From assembly GCF_051216895.1 (NCBI RefSeq), contig NZ_JBPKAO010000010.1:62001-126000 (forward strand): a DNA stretch of 64,000 nt, read 5' to 3'. Origin of the DNA: Aquipuribacter sp051216895 (GTDB taxonomy: Bacteria; Actinomycetota; Actinomycetes; Actinomycetales; JBBAYJ01). The translations under genes were made by a program, and so were the position numbers. Of this stretch, positions 35,858-46,054 are shown in pieces. Numbering within the stretch: the first letter of the stretch is position 1; each line of letters begins with the position of its first letter. Under the pieces are notes generated by a model that saw only the letters and a program-made list of their open reading frames with translations, had not been told where the DNA came from and did not search any database.

Positions 35858-38070
<2,213 letters not shown>

Positions 38071-38180
38071 CACAGCTGCATCCTTTCGACCCCGGCCGGA
38101 CGTCCGGCCGGGCGGTCCATTGTCCACGGGTTCGGGGGCCCCGCACGCCGCGCCTGCTCGCGGGGCGTGGGGGGCTCCGC

Positions 38181-40022
38181 TCAGGCGTCGCTCAGCGCCC
38201 GGTCCAGGACCAGTGCCGTGTGGTGACTACCCAGCGGGAGCCCCCCCAGTCCCCGCGCTCCGGAGGAGTCCAGCCGGGCGGCCAGGAACGCGTCGGCCAC
38301 CGGGTCCGGGCAGGACCGGACCACGAGCGCCGCCTGCAGGGTGACGGCGAGGCGCTCCACCAGCCAGCGGGCGGCGCCCTGGACGGCCCCGGGGTCCTGC
38401 CTGGCCTCGGACGACGCCGTGCGCAGCAGGTCGGCGCAGCCGTCGACGGCCGCGTCCAGGCGGGGGTGCTGCCCGCGGGAGCGTCCGCACTCGGCCACGA
38501 ACGCCTCGACGGCGTCGGGGTCGTGGGCCACCACGCGGACCACCTCCAGGGCCAGGCCGTTGCCGGTGCGGCCCGCGAGCACGGCGCCGGCGTCGCGCTG
38601 CAGCCGGGCCGCGTCCCCCGTGTCGTCCCAGCCGGCCGACCCCAGGCACTCCACGGCCTCCAGGGCCACCTGGGGGGCCCGACGGCTGGCCCAGAGGGCC
38701 GCGACCGGCCCGGCCAGGCGCAGCAGCGCTGCGGCCCGGGCGTGCTCGTCGGTGCCGGAGCCGCCCTGGGCGGTGTCCGTGGTCGCCGCCAGGTGCAGGG
38801 CCAGCACCGTGGTGGCCTCGGACTCGACCGCCAGGTCGGTCAGCACCGTCCGCACCACGGGCGCGGTGTCCAGCGGCCCGCCCGGGACGACGCGGTGGCG
38901 GGCGTGGTGCCCCGCGGCGGACAGCAGGGCCCGCACGGCGGCGGCGGCCAGGACGGTGCCGTCGAGGTCGCGGACGGCCTGCAGCGCCGCGAGCGGGGGT
39001 GGGTCCGGACGGTCGCCGGCGCGTCGCTGCCCCTCGGGGGCGCCCTGGCCCTCGGGCCCGCCCTGGGCGCCCGGGGCGTCCAGCCTGACCGCCCAGGCGT
39101 CGTCCAGGTCCAGGTCGCCGACGACCCAGGCGCGGTAGGCGGGGCCGGGGCGCAGCCGCTGCGTCCGCACCCCGTTGGGCGTGCCGTCCCCCAGTCGTCG
39201 CGGCAGCAGGAACACCCCGGTGCCGGTGTCGGTGGTCGCCGTGGTGAGCAGCACGTCCGCGTCGGCGTTGCCGACGAACCACTTGCGACCCCGCAGCCGC
39301 CAGGTGGGCCCGCCGTCGACCGGGCCGCCCAGGTCGACCGACGCCGTGGTGGCGGGCCGGGCGCCCGGGGCCGAGCTGGTGCGCTCGGTCAGGGCGACCC
39401 CCGCGGTGGACCCCGGCCCGACGGGGGTGCGGCGGCTGCCGGTGTCCGGGCGGACGGAGCTGAGGCGCCGGGCGGCCAGCCGCGGCAGCCACTGCGCCGC
39501 GGCGGGCGTGGCGACGACGGCGGCCGTGGCGGCGTGGTGCGTGCTGAGGGCCATGGCCGAGGACCCGCTGGTCTGCGCCCACAGCAGCAGGCCCGCCGCC
39601 CGGGACAGGTGGGCGTGGTCCTCGCCCGCGGCCAGCCACGCGTGCCCCGCCAGGCCGGCCTCGTGCCCGTCCTGCTGCAGCGTGCGCCAGCCGGGGTGCA
39701 CCACGACCCGGTCGACCCGGTCGCCACGCCCGTCGTGGACCTGGAGCCGGGGCGGCAGGGCCTCCACCTCGGCGGCCAGCCGGCGCTGCTCGACCGAGCC
39801 GGCGTGGCGTCCCAGCTCGTGCAGGGGCGGCAGCGCCTCGGGGCCGGCGTGGTGGCGGACGGCGTCCAGCAGCGCCCGGTCCGCCGCGGCGAGGTCGACG
39901 TCACCGGGGGCGGGGACGCCCGGGCCGGCCGCGGGGGCGCGGTTGCGGCTGGCTGCGGCCTGGCGCAGGTCGATGACCTGGTCCGACCCGCGGGCACGGG
40001 TCCGACGCTCCGGCGGCACCAT
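38181..40022 (-). CDS. Acyl-CoA dehydrogenase-family protein, AidB-like
   Basis: A 613-residue flavoprotein of the acyl-CoA dehydrogenase superfamily. The N-terminal part resembles AidB, the alkylation-response flavoprotein: PPRLQVHDGRGDRVDRVVVHPGW (about residues 89-111), followed by a helical domain, a middle beta domain (GRKWFVGNADADVLLTTA) and a C-terminal helical domain with EAVECLGSAGWDD. The beta domain contains Ala/Gly/Gln-rich low-complexity insertions (around residues 315-335). E. coli AidB binds DNA and FAD; whether this one protects DNA or oxidises an acyl-CoA cannot be told. The ATG is the first codon of a likely single-gene unit. Confidence 0.75.
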   Translation of the reverse strand: MVPPERRTRARGSDQVIDLRQAAASRNRAPAAGPGVPAPGDVDLAAADRALLDAVRHHAGPEALPPLHELGRHAGSVEQRRLAAEVEALPPRLQVHDGRGDRVDRVVVHPGWRTLQQDGHEAGLAGHAWLAAGEDHAHLSRAAGLLLWAQTSGSSAMALSTHHAATAAVVATPAAAQWLPRLAARRLSSVRPDTGSRRTPVGPGSTAGVALTERTSSAPGARPATTASVDLGGPVDGGPTWRLRGRKWFVGNADADVLLTTATTDTGTGVFLLPRRLGDGTPNGVRTQRLRPGPAYRAWVVGDLDLDDAWAVRLDAPGAQGGPEGQGAPEGQRRAGDRPDPPPLAALQAVRDLDGTVLAAAAVRALLSAAGHHARHRVVPGGPLDTAPVVRTVLTDLAVESEATTVLALHLAATTDTAQGGSGTDEHARAAALLRLAGPVAALWASRRAPQVALEAVECLGSAGWDDTGDAARLQRDAGAVLAGRTGNGLALEVVRVVAHDPDAVEAFVAECGRSRGQHPRLDAAVDGCADLLRTASSEARQDPGAVQGAARWLVERLAVTLQAALVVRSCPDPVADAFLAARLDSSGARGLGGLPLGSHHTALVLDRALSDA

Positions 40023-40083
40023 GAGTCGACCACCCCCCGCACGTCCGGTCCTGCAGTGGGCAGAACCCTAGACGACGTCCCTG

Positions 40084-40117
40084 GACGGGGCGGGCCGTCG
40101 GTCGGGTCCGCCCCGTC
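40084..40117 (-). terminator. Stem-loop downstream of the luciferase-like gene
   Basis: GACGGGGCGG and CCGCCCCGTC are perfect 10-bp arms around a 14-nt loop, starting 7 bp past the stop of the gene on the reverse strand. No T-tract follows, so it is a probable but not canonical terminator, separating this gene from aidB. Confidence 0.5.
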
Positions 40118-40123
40118 GACCGC

Positions 40124-41152
40124 TCAGGCGGACGCCACCCGCGGCGCCACCTCGGTGCCCAGCAGCTCGATGCCGCGCAGCAGGTCGGTGTGCGACATGC
40201 GCGGGTTGGTCATCTGGATCGAGACGCGGTCGACCCCACCGAGCTGGTCGGAGATCCGGTCCAGCTTGGTGGCCACGGTGTCCGGGTCGCCCATGACGAA
40301 CGCCCCGTCGGGCCCGCTGGTGCTGTCGAACTGCAGCCGCGACGGCGGTGGGAAGCCGCGCTCCCGCGAGACGGTGGTGAACATCTCGTGCCAACCCGGG
40401 TAGACGGTGTCCGAGGCGCTGCGGACGTCCTCGCCCACGTAGCCGAACATGTGCAGACCCACCTTGAGCTGCTCGGGGCTGTGACCGGCCTGGGCCCCGG
40501 CCTGCCGGTACAGCTGCACCAGCGGGGCGAACTGCCGGGGCTGGCCCCCGATGATGGCGATCATGAGGGGCAGCCCCAGGGTGCCCGTCCGCAGGAACGA
40601 CTCCGGCGTGCCGCCGACGCCCACCCAGATCGGCAGCGGGTCCTGCACGGGGCGCGGGAACACGCCCTGGCCGCTCAGCGGGGGCCGGTGCCGCCCGGAC
40701 CAGGTGACGTGGGTGGACTCGCGCAGCCGCAGCAGCAGGTCGAGCTTCTCCACGAACAGCTCGTCGTAGTCGCGCAGGTCGAGCCCGAACAGGGGGAAGG
40801 CCTCGGTGAAGGACCCGCGGCCCACCACCAGGTCGATGCGGCCCTTGGACAGCAGGTCGAGCGTGGCGAACTGCTGGAAGAGCCGGACCGGGTCGTTGGC
40901 GCTGAGCACGGCGACGGCGCTGCCCAGGCGGATGCGCGAGGTCCGCGCGGCCGCCGCGGCCAGGATCACCGGCGGGGCCGAGTCGTAGTACTCCTGCCGG
41001 TGGTGCTCGCCGATGCCGAAGGAGTGCAGCCCGACGCGGTCGGCCAGCTCGATCTCCTCCAGCAGGTGCTCCAGCCGTTCGACCGGCCCGACCACGTGAC
41101 CGGTGGCGGGGTCGGTGACCTGGGAGACAAAGCTGTCGATGCCTACGTGCAC
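40124..41152 (-). CDS. LLM-class (luciferase-like) flavin-dependent oxidoreductase
   Basis: A 342-residue TIM-barrel flavin monooxygenase of the bacterial luciferase-like family. Features: FGIGEHHRQEYYDSAPPVILA (about residues 46-66), GSAVAVLSANDPVRLFQQFATLD, GRIDLVVGRGSFTEAFPLFG and LPIWVGVGGTPESF. The EHH and RGSF motifs match the sub-group of putative FMN-dependent oxidoreductases commonly annotated only by family; the substrate is unknown. The GTG at 41152 begins at the first beta strand (VHVGIDSF). Single-gene unit with a stem-loop behind it. Confidence 0.88.
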   Translation of the reverse strand: MHVGIDSFVSQVTDPATGHVVGPVERLEHLLEEIELADRVGLHSFGIGEHHRQEYYDSAPPVILAAAAARTSRIRLGSAVAVLSANDPVRLFQQFATLDLLSKGRIDLVVGRGSFTEAFPLFGLDLRDYDELFVEKLDLLLRLRESTHVTWSGRHRPPLSGQGVFPRPVQDPLPIWVGVGGTPESFLRTGTLGLPLMIAIIGGQPRQFAPLVQLYRQAGAQAGHSPEQLKVGLHMFGYVGEDVRSASDTVYPGWHEMFTTVSRERGFPPPSRLQFDSTSGPDGAFVMGDPDTVATKLDRISDQLGGVDRVSIQMTNPRMSHTDLLRGIELLGTEVAPRVASA

Positions 41153-41247
41153 GGGGACTCCTGCGGGTGCGGCCGATGGTGCGGTTCTGCTCGTGCGGAC
41201 TCCGGTCCAACCGGCCCGCCGCCGCCGGTGTTCCTGCCCGCCGGTCG

Positions 41248-43299
41248 CTACGCCGCGGCCTGCAGCAGCGGCCACAGCACGGTGGCGCCGGCCGCGAGCG
41301 CGTAGAGGACCACCCCGCCCCCCACGAGGGGGTCGACCGAGCGTCGTGGCCCGGGGCCGTCGTCAGGGCCGACCGCGCAGGCGTCGGCGTGCCAGCGCGC
41401 CGCCAGGCCCGCCGCGCTCGCGGGGTCGAGCCCCACCGGTGGCCCGCCGACCGCGTCCAGGTCGCCGTCCTCGTCCACCCCGAAGGCGGCGACGACGTCC
41501 TGCCCGATCACGCGGAGCCCGGCGACCTGACGCCACGGGTGGACCACGACGAACCCGTTGGCCGCGATGTGCACCCCGTCGACCCGCAGGTACGTCGCGG
41601 ACCGGGCGTAGGCGAGTCCGCCGAACCCGACGGACCCGGCCGCGAACAGCACCCCGGCCGACTGGAACCAGGTCAGCTGCTCCTCCGGTGGCAGGGAGCC
41701 GTCGGCGGTCAGCCAGAACGCGGCGGGCAGCAGCAGCAGGGCCGCCGTGGCCAGCCTGCGCCAGCGGGGGAGCGCGAGCTGCACCTCGTCCACGCGCCGT
41801 CCGTCGGCCCGCCGAGGTGTGTTCTCCGCCGGGGACGGCACCGCCACGGAACCCGGCATGCCTGCTGCGTCGTACATCTCGCCGTCGGGGCCGTCGGGGC
41901 CGTCGTCGTCCGGGTCGGGGCCGCCGGTGCCCGGGCCCGGGCCGGTCGCCGCGCGCAGGTACCGGACGTCCAGCGGGGACATCGGCAGCAGCGGGCCGTG
42001 AGGCGCCAGCACGACGTCCGGGGTGACCACGACGACCACGCCCCCGGGCCGCGGGTCACCGATCAGCAGGACGGGTTCCGCAGCCCCAGCGGCCGCGAGG
42101 TCGTCGAGGTCGTCGAGGTCGTCGCCCACCTCCAGCGACCGGTCCCCGCGCCAGGCCGCCGCGAACGTGTCCTGGCGCAGCTCCTCGTCCTGCTCGTCCT
42201 CCGGCTCCTCGACCGGCTCGCGGCCCAGCGGGTCGGCGGTGACCTCGTGGCGCAGCAGCCCGAGGCCCTCCAGCAGCCCGTCGGACGGCAGGCCACGCAC
42301 CATCGGCGCCCGCAGCCCGAGCTGCGGCAGCAGCACCCGGGAACCGTCCGCCCCCGGAGCCCCCGTGGTGGACCACACCGGACCGCCCTCGGTCAGCAGG
42401 TGCCGACGACGGCGCAGCGCCCGGACCCGATCGGCGCCGACCGCCGCCGACAGCAGCGCCAGCGCGCCGGCCAGGAGGAGCCAGCCGTCGTTCTCCACCG
42501 GCTCCGCGTCCAGGCTGACCCAGGCCGGCTCGACCGTGGTGTCCACGTGGGCCGCCACCCGGTCCCCGACCGTGAACTCCTCGACGTCGTAGACACCGAC
42601 CTCGCTGAGGCCGCCGGCCCCGGGGACGCGGACCTCCAGCAGCCAGTCGTAGTCGTCGACGGAGACCACCTCGACGTCCGTCCGCTGGGCCCGGGACAGG
42701 TGGTCGCGGGTGTCCAGGCTCTGGTGGGCGAACCACCCGAGCAGCCCCACCGCCGCGGTCAGGCCCACCACGACCCCCACCTCGACGGTGCCGACGCCCC
42801 GGGACGCGAGCACCTCGCGGCCGTGGCCGGGCAGGCGGCCGGGCCTCGCCGGGGGCAGGCGCCGCCGACGGTTCGACCGCACCAGACCCGACCCGGCCAG
42901 GCCGACCACCAGCTGCGTGAGCGCGGCCACGCCGGACACCGTGCCCAGCTCGCCCAGGACCGCGTACTCCACGACGAAGGGGAGGGCGGCGAGCCCGACC
43001 AGAGGCAGACCGGCGGCCGGCACCAGCCACACGGCGACCAGCGCGCCGAGGAGCAACCCCTCCAGCAGCGACCAGCCGGGCCGGGGCAGGCACGGGTCCA
43101 CCACCGTGCACGCGTCGAAGGGCAGGAACCCGTACTCCACCGCCAGGGCCGCGGTGAGCACGAGCGGCAGCAGCACCCGGAGGACCCACCAGTACGCCGT
43201 GCCCCCCAGGGCTCCCGGCAGGGCGACCCCCGTGGGCAGGGCCGTGGCCCGGTCCTCGAGGTCCTGCCACGCATCGCCCGCCCGCTCGTCCGGCCTCAT
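41248..43299 (-). CDS. Large actinobacterial membrane protein of unknown function
   Basis: I do not recognise this 683-residue protein. It has about four N-terminal hydrophobic segments (about residues 38-60, 75-95, 98-130 and 172-195), an extracytoplasmic beta-like region (about 200-260, VEVVSVDDYDWLLEVRVPG) resembling DUF3592-type domains, another segment near 275, a long acidic stretch (about 350-385, EPVEEPEDEQDEELRQD, then DDLDDLDD), and three C-terminal segments near 540, 575 and 660. A late FVVVHPWRQVAGLRVIGQDV region recalls PH-like domains of membrane proteins. Start ATG 43299 precedes the first charged helix. Neighbours give no functional clue. Confidence 0.65.
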   Translation of the reverse strand: MRPDERAGDAWQDLEDRATALPTGVALPGALGGTAYWWVLRVLLPLVLTAALAVEYGFLPFDACTVVDPCLPRPGWSLLEGLLLGALVAVWLVPAAGLPLVGLAALPFVVEYAVLGELGTVSGVAALTQLVVGLAGSGLVRSNRRRRLPPARPGRLPGHGREVLASRGVGTVEVGVVVGLTAAVGLLGWFAHQSLDTRDHLSRAQRTDVEVVSVDDYDWLLEVRVPGAGGLSEVGVYDVEEFTVGDRVAAHVDTTVEPAWVSLDAEPVENDGWLLLAGALALLSAAVGADRVRALRRRRHLLTEGGPVWSTTGAPGADGSRVLLPQLGLRAPMVRGLPSDGLLEGLGLLRHEVTADPLGREPVEEPEDEQDEELRQDTFAAAWRGDRSLEVGDDLDDLDDLAAAGAAEPVLLIGDPRPGGVVVVVTPDVVLAPHGPLLPMSPLDVRYLRAATGPGPGTGGPDPDDDGPDGPDGEMYDAAGMPGSVAVPSPAENTPRRADGRRVDEVQLALPRWRRLATAALLLLPAAFWLTADGSLPPEEQLTWFQSAGVLFAAGSVGFGGLAYARSATYLRVDGVHIAANGFVVVHPWRQVAGLRVIGQDVVAAFGVDEDGDLDAVGGPPVGLDPASAAGLAARWHADACAVGPDDGPGPRRSVDPLVGGGVVLYALAAGATVLWPLLQAAA

Positions 43300-43381
43300 C
43301 CTGGTCCCACCGCTGCCTCCCGCGCCTGAGGGCGTGCGCCCGACGGCATCATCGGTCGTCCGCGTCGCCGCATGAGGCCGA

Positions 43382-44839
43382 TCAGCGGGATCCGTCCGCT
43401 GGGGTCGCGGCGCCGAACCACCGCTGCATCGCCGACGCGAGCGCGGTGGGGTCGTCGCCGACCCAGACGACGTGGCCGTCCGGTCGCACCAGCACCGCGG
43501 GGACGCCGAGCCCGTCGTCCTGGTCGGGGGTGTCGACCAAGTGGTCCACCCGGTCGGCCCACCCCGTGGTGGCCAGGGCGCCGGTGGTGTCCAGGAGCAG
43601 CCCACGCCCGGCGTGCATCTGCTCGTACAACCGGCCCCGTCCCAGCCGGACGTCACGCACCCGTCGACCGACGAGAGGGTGGGCGGGGTCCGCCCCGACG
43701 TCGTACCGCACCCCCAGCGCCGTCACCTTCTCGACCAGGAGACGGTTGACCTCGTCGATGCCGACCAGCTCCGCGAGCAGCCGCCTGACCGCCCGGGCGC
43801 CGGGTTCCTGCGCCTGCAGCTGGACCTGCGCGCGGGTGTTGTCCAGCACGTCCTGGGCCACCGGTCGTCGTTCCGCCTCGTACGTGTCGAGCAGGTCCGC
43901 CGGTGCCCACCCGCCGACCTCGGCCGCGAGCCTCCACCCGAGGCCGAACGCGTCCTGGACGCCCAGGTTGAGCCCCTGCCCGCCGAGGGGAGGGTGGACG
44001 TGGGCCGCGTCCCCGGCCAGCAGGACGCGACCCCTGCGGTAGTGCTCGGCCAGCCGGGTCGCGTCGCCGAAGCGCGACAGCCAGCGCGGCGAGTGCGCCC
44101 CGACGTCGGTGCCGGTGACGTGGCGTAGCTGCTGCTGCAGCTCCGCCAGCGTGGGGGGCGCCGCCCGGTCGGTCGTCACGGCGGCGCTGGGGGTGACGAC
44201 GCGGTGGACGCCGGCCCCGAGCGGCATGAACCCGAAGTCGTGGCGGGTCCTGCGGACCTCGGCCGTCACCGCGGCCAGCGTCTCCGGGGTCGCGGACAGC
44301 GACACCTCCGCCAGCAACCACTCGGTCGTGGCCGGCTCGCCGGGGAAGGCGACCCCGAGCAGGGTGCGGACGGTGCTGCGTCCGCCGTCGCACCCGACCA
44401 CGAACCGGGAGCGCAGCCGCGTGCCGTCGGCCAGCTCGACGTCCACGCCGTCGTCGTCCGCCGCCAGCCCCACCACCTCGCACCCTCGCCTGACCTCCGC
44501 GCCCAGCTCGACCGCGCGCGCCGTCAGCAGCCGGTCGACCTCGGGCTGAGGGATCCCGAGGACGTACGGGTGGGTCGTGTCCAGCCCGGTCGGGGGGGGC
44601 GCGGCGATCCCCGCGAAGAACCCACCCAGCGGGTGCTGCCGGCCCAGCGCGAGGAACCGGTCCACCAGCCCGCGCTGGTCCAGCACCTCGAGGCTGCGCG
44701 CGTGCAGCCCCAGCGCCCGGACCACGGGGCTGGGCCGCTCCTGCTTCTCCAGGACCACGGTCGCCACCCCGTGCAGCCGCAGCTCTGCGGCCAGCATCGT
44801 CCCGGTCGGCCCACCGCCGACCACGATCACGTCGATCAT
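43382..44839 (-). CDS. rox: Rifampicin monooxygenase homologue (Rox-type class A flavoprotein)
   Basis: A 485-residue FAD/NAD(P)H hydroxylase closely resembling rifampicin monooxygenases (Rox/RIFMO) through its length: MIDVIVVGGGPTGTMLA with the FAD GxGxxG, RALGLHARSLEVLDQRGL, LGGFFAGIAAPPP, VGCDGGRSTVRTLLGV (DG motif, about residue 155), SPRWLSRFGDATRLAEHYR, LLAGDAAHVHPPLGGQGLN (GD motif, about residue 280) and GRLYEQMHAGRGLLLD. Those enzymes hydroxylate and linearise rifamycins, giving resistance. The ATG at 44839 has an AGGGG ribosome site 8 nt upstream. A 23-bp perfect dyad in the promoter fits the rifamycin-associated element. Substrate proof is lacking. Confidence 0.85.
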   Translation of the reverse strand: MIDVIVVGGGPTGTMLAAELRLHGVATVVLEKQERPSPVVRALGLHARSLEVLDQRGLVDRFLALGRQHPLGGFFAGIAAPPPTGLDTTHPYVLGIPQPEVDRLLTARAVELGAEVRRGCEVVGLAADDDGVDVELADGTRLRSRFVVGCDGGRSTVRTLLGVAFPGEPATTEWLLAEVSLSATPETLAAVTAEVRRTRHDFGFMPLGAGVHRVVTPSAAVTTDRAAPPTLAELQQQLRHVTGTDVGAHSPRWLSRFGDATRLAEHYRRGRVLLAGDAAHVHPPLGGQGLNLGVQDAFGLGWRLAAEVGGWAPADLLDTYEAERRPVAQDVLDNTRAQVQLQAQEPGARAVRRLLAELVGIDEVNRLLVEKVTALGVRYDVGADPAHPLVGRRVRDVRLGRGRLYEQMHAGRGLLLDTTGALATTGWADRVDHLVDTPDQDDGLGVPAVLVRPDGHVVWVGDDPTALASAMQRWFGAATPADGSR

Positions 44840-44890
44840 CGCCACCACCCCTGCTCGTCGGGTACCGGACCGACGACTGTGCCGGGTGGC

Positions 44891-44913
44891 GGGGGTCTTG
44901 CGGCAAGACCCCC
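44891..44913. promoter_or_regulatory. 23-bp perfect dyad upstream of rox, probable rifamycin-associated element (RAE)
   Basis: GGGGGTCTTG-CGG-CAAGACCCCC has perfect 10-bp arms and lies 52 bp upstream of the rox start. It agrees with the RAE I recall from promoters of rifamycin-inactivating genes in actinobacteria (a 19-bp inverted repeat with a CTTGCGGCAAG core). Such elements mediate rifamycin-responsive induction, so rox here is probably inducible. The core match is seen; the function is inferred. Confidence 0.8.
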
Positions 44914-44950
44914 TGTGCTCTGTACGTTGAGGACGGCGGGGGGCGAACGA

Positions 44951-45505
44951 TCACCCGTGCAGGAGCACGACCCCCACCCCGATGGACAGGAGCACGGCTG
45001 CGGCGACCTGACACGTCACCGCCGCCTTGAGGAACGTCGCCTTCTTCCCGTTGCGGACCCGTGCCTTCCTGATGATGTCGACCAGGACCGTCGCGATCTT
45101 GGGTGATCCTTCGTCGACGGGTGAGGCCATCGACCCGGCTGTTGCGGCCTCCTCGAGGGACTCCACGGTGACCTCGTGGTAGGTGCCGGGCCTGGCCGCC
45201 AGGATGGCGAGCACCGCTGCGAGCAGGAAGGCGAGCAGGGTCGCGAGCAGCACGTACCGGGCCGGGCCGGGCAGCTCGTAGTCGGTGGGTCGGGTGACCA
45301 GCGCGGAGAGGGCGAACAGCAGTGTCGTCAGGGCGCCGGACGACGTGACGACACCGATCGCCCGCGCCTCGAGGGACGCCTTGGTGCTGCGCTCCTCGGC
45401 CAGCTGGCCCTCGATCAGCGTCATCACCGCGGCCGCGGAGGTGGTGGGGGCAGCGGCGGTGCCCGTCGTCGGGGCGGACGGGCTGCCTGCGACCGGCGAG
45501 CTCAT
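44951..45505 (-). CDS. Small three-helix membrane protein, partner of the FPDL-repeat protein
   Basis: A 184-residue protein of unrecognised family. After a Ser/Thr/Ala/Pro-rich N-terminus comes an amphipathic helix (MTLIEGQLAEERSTKASLEA, about residues 27-46) running into two closely spaced membrane segments (about 48-69 and 84-105), a cytoplasmic linker (about 106-158, with a basic RKARVRNGKK patch) and a third segment at the C-terminus (about 160-183). The K-A-S-L-E-A-R helix followed by a TM with VVTSSGALTTLLFAL recalls small effector-type membrane proteins of nucleotide-signalling defence systems (PycTM/SLATT style), but no cyclase is nearby. Its start overlaps the upstream gene by 4 bp. 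Confidence 0.7.
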   Translation of the reverse strand: MSSPVAGSPSAPTTGTAAAPTTSAAAVMTLIEGQLAEERSTKASLEARAIGVVTSSGALTTLLFALSALVTRPTDYELPGPARYVLLATLLAFLLAAVLAILAARPGTYHEVTVESLEEAATAGSMASPVDEGSPKIATVLVDIIRKARVRNGKKATFLKAAVTCQVAAAVLLSIGVGVVLLHG

Positions 45506-45966
45506 GCTGTGTCGCCGGCGTCGTCCTGACCCCGCACGTGCAGGTGCAGACCGGTCACGTCCATCGAGGTCACCGTCGCTGTCACCTGGTCCTCCAGGCG
45601 TGGTGCCTCACCCTCGACCGCAGCGGCGATGGCGATCTCGGAGGCCCTGTGCTTCCAGATCGTGACGGCCCGCTTCTCCATGAGGTCGTCCAGGAGGCTG
45701 CCGCTGATCTTGACCACGTCGCCGGTCCTCAGGTCGGGGAACAGCTTCGAGATGCCCCCGGTCTCGAGGTCCGGGAACGCGCCCACGACGCTCACCCGGT
45801 CGCCCGCGTGCGACTGCGGGACGACCTTGGGGACCCCGCCGGTCGTGAGGTCCGGGAAGTCCGCGGAGATCGGGGCGGGTCCACCGGTGCTGATGACCCT
45901 GATCTCCCCGCTGATCATCGGGGTGCCACCCGCACCGAGGCCCGGGAAGTCGCCAGGTCCGACCAT
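45502..45966 (-). CDS. FPDL-repeat protein of unknown function
   Basis: A 154-residue soluble protein I cannot assign. It contains four copies of an FPxLxxG(G/D) motif: FPGLGAGG (residues 7-14), FPDLTTGG (37-44), FPDLETGG (64-71) and FPDLRTGD (76-83), spaced among predicted beta strands (GDRVSVVGA, GDVVKISG). The C-terminal half (about 90-150) is mixed alpha/beta: LLDDLMEKRAVTIWKHRASE, then DQVTATVTSMDVTGLHLHV. No signal peptide. ATG start; its stop overlaps the start of the downstream membrane protein (ATGA), so the two are coupled and probably act together. An 88-bp gap separates it from the SpoIIE-type gene upstream on the same strand. Confidence 0.7.
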   Translation of the reverse strand: MVGPGDFPGLGAGGTPMISGEIRVISTGGPAPISADFPDLTTGGVPKVVPQSHAGDRVSVVGAFPDLETGGISKLFPDLRTGDVVKISGSLLDDLMEKRAVTIWKHRASEIAIAAAVEGEAPRLEDQVTATVTSMDVTGLHLHVRGQDDAGDTA

Positions 45967-46054
45967 GGTGGCCCGCCTCTCGCTGCACTCCGATGGGTGT
46001 CGCCAGTGTTCACCACGGGGATGTGCCGGGACAAGGACCACGCGACCGCGTGCG

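Noticed and set aside
44951..45966. A Pycsar or CBASS defence system
   Set aside because: The membrane protein resembles such effectors in shape only; no nucleotide cyclase or CD-NTase is encoded next to it.
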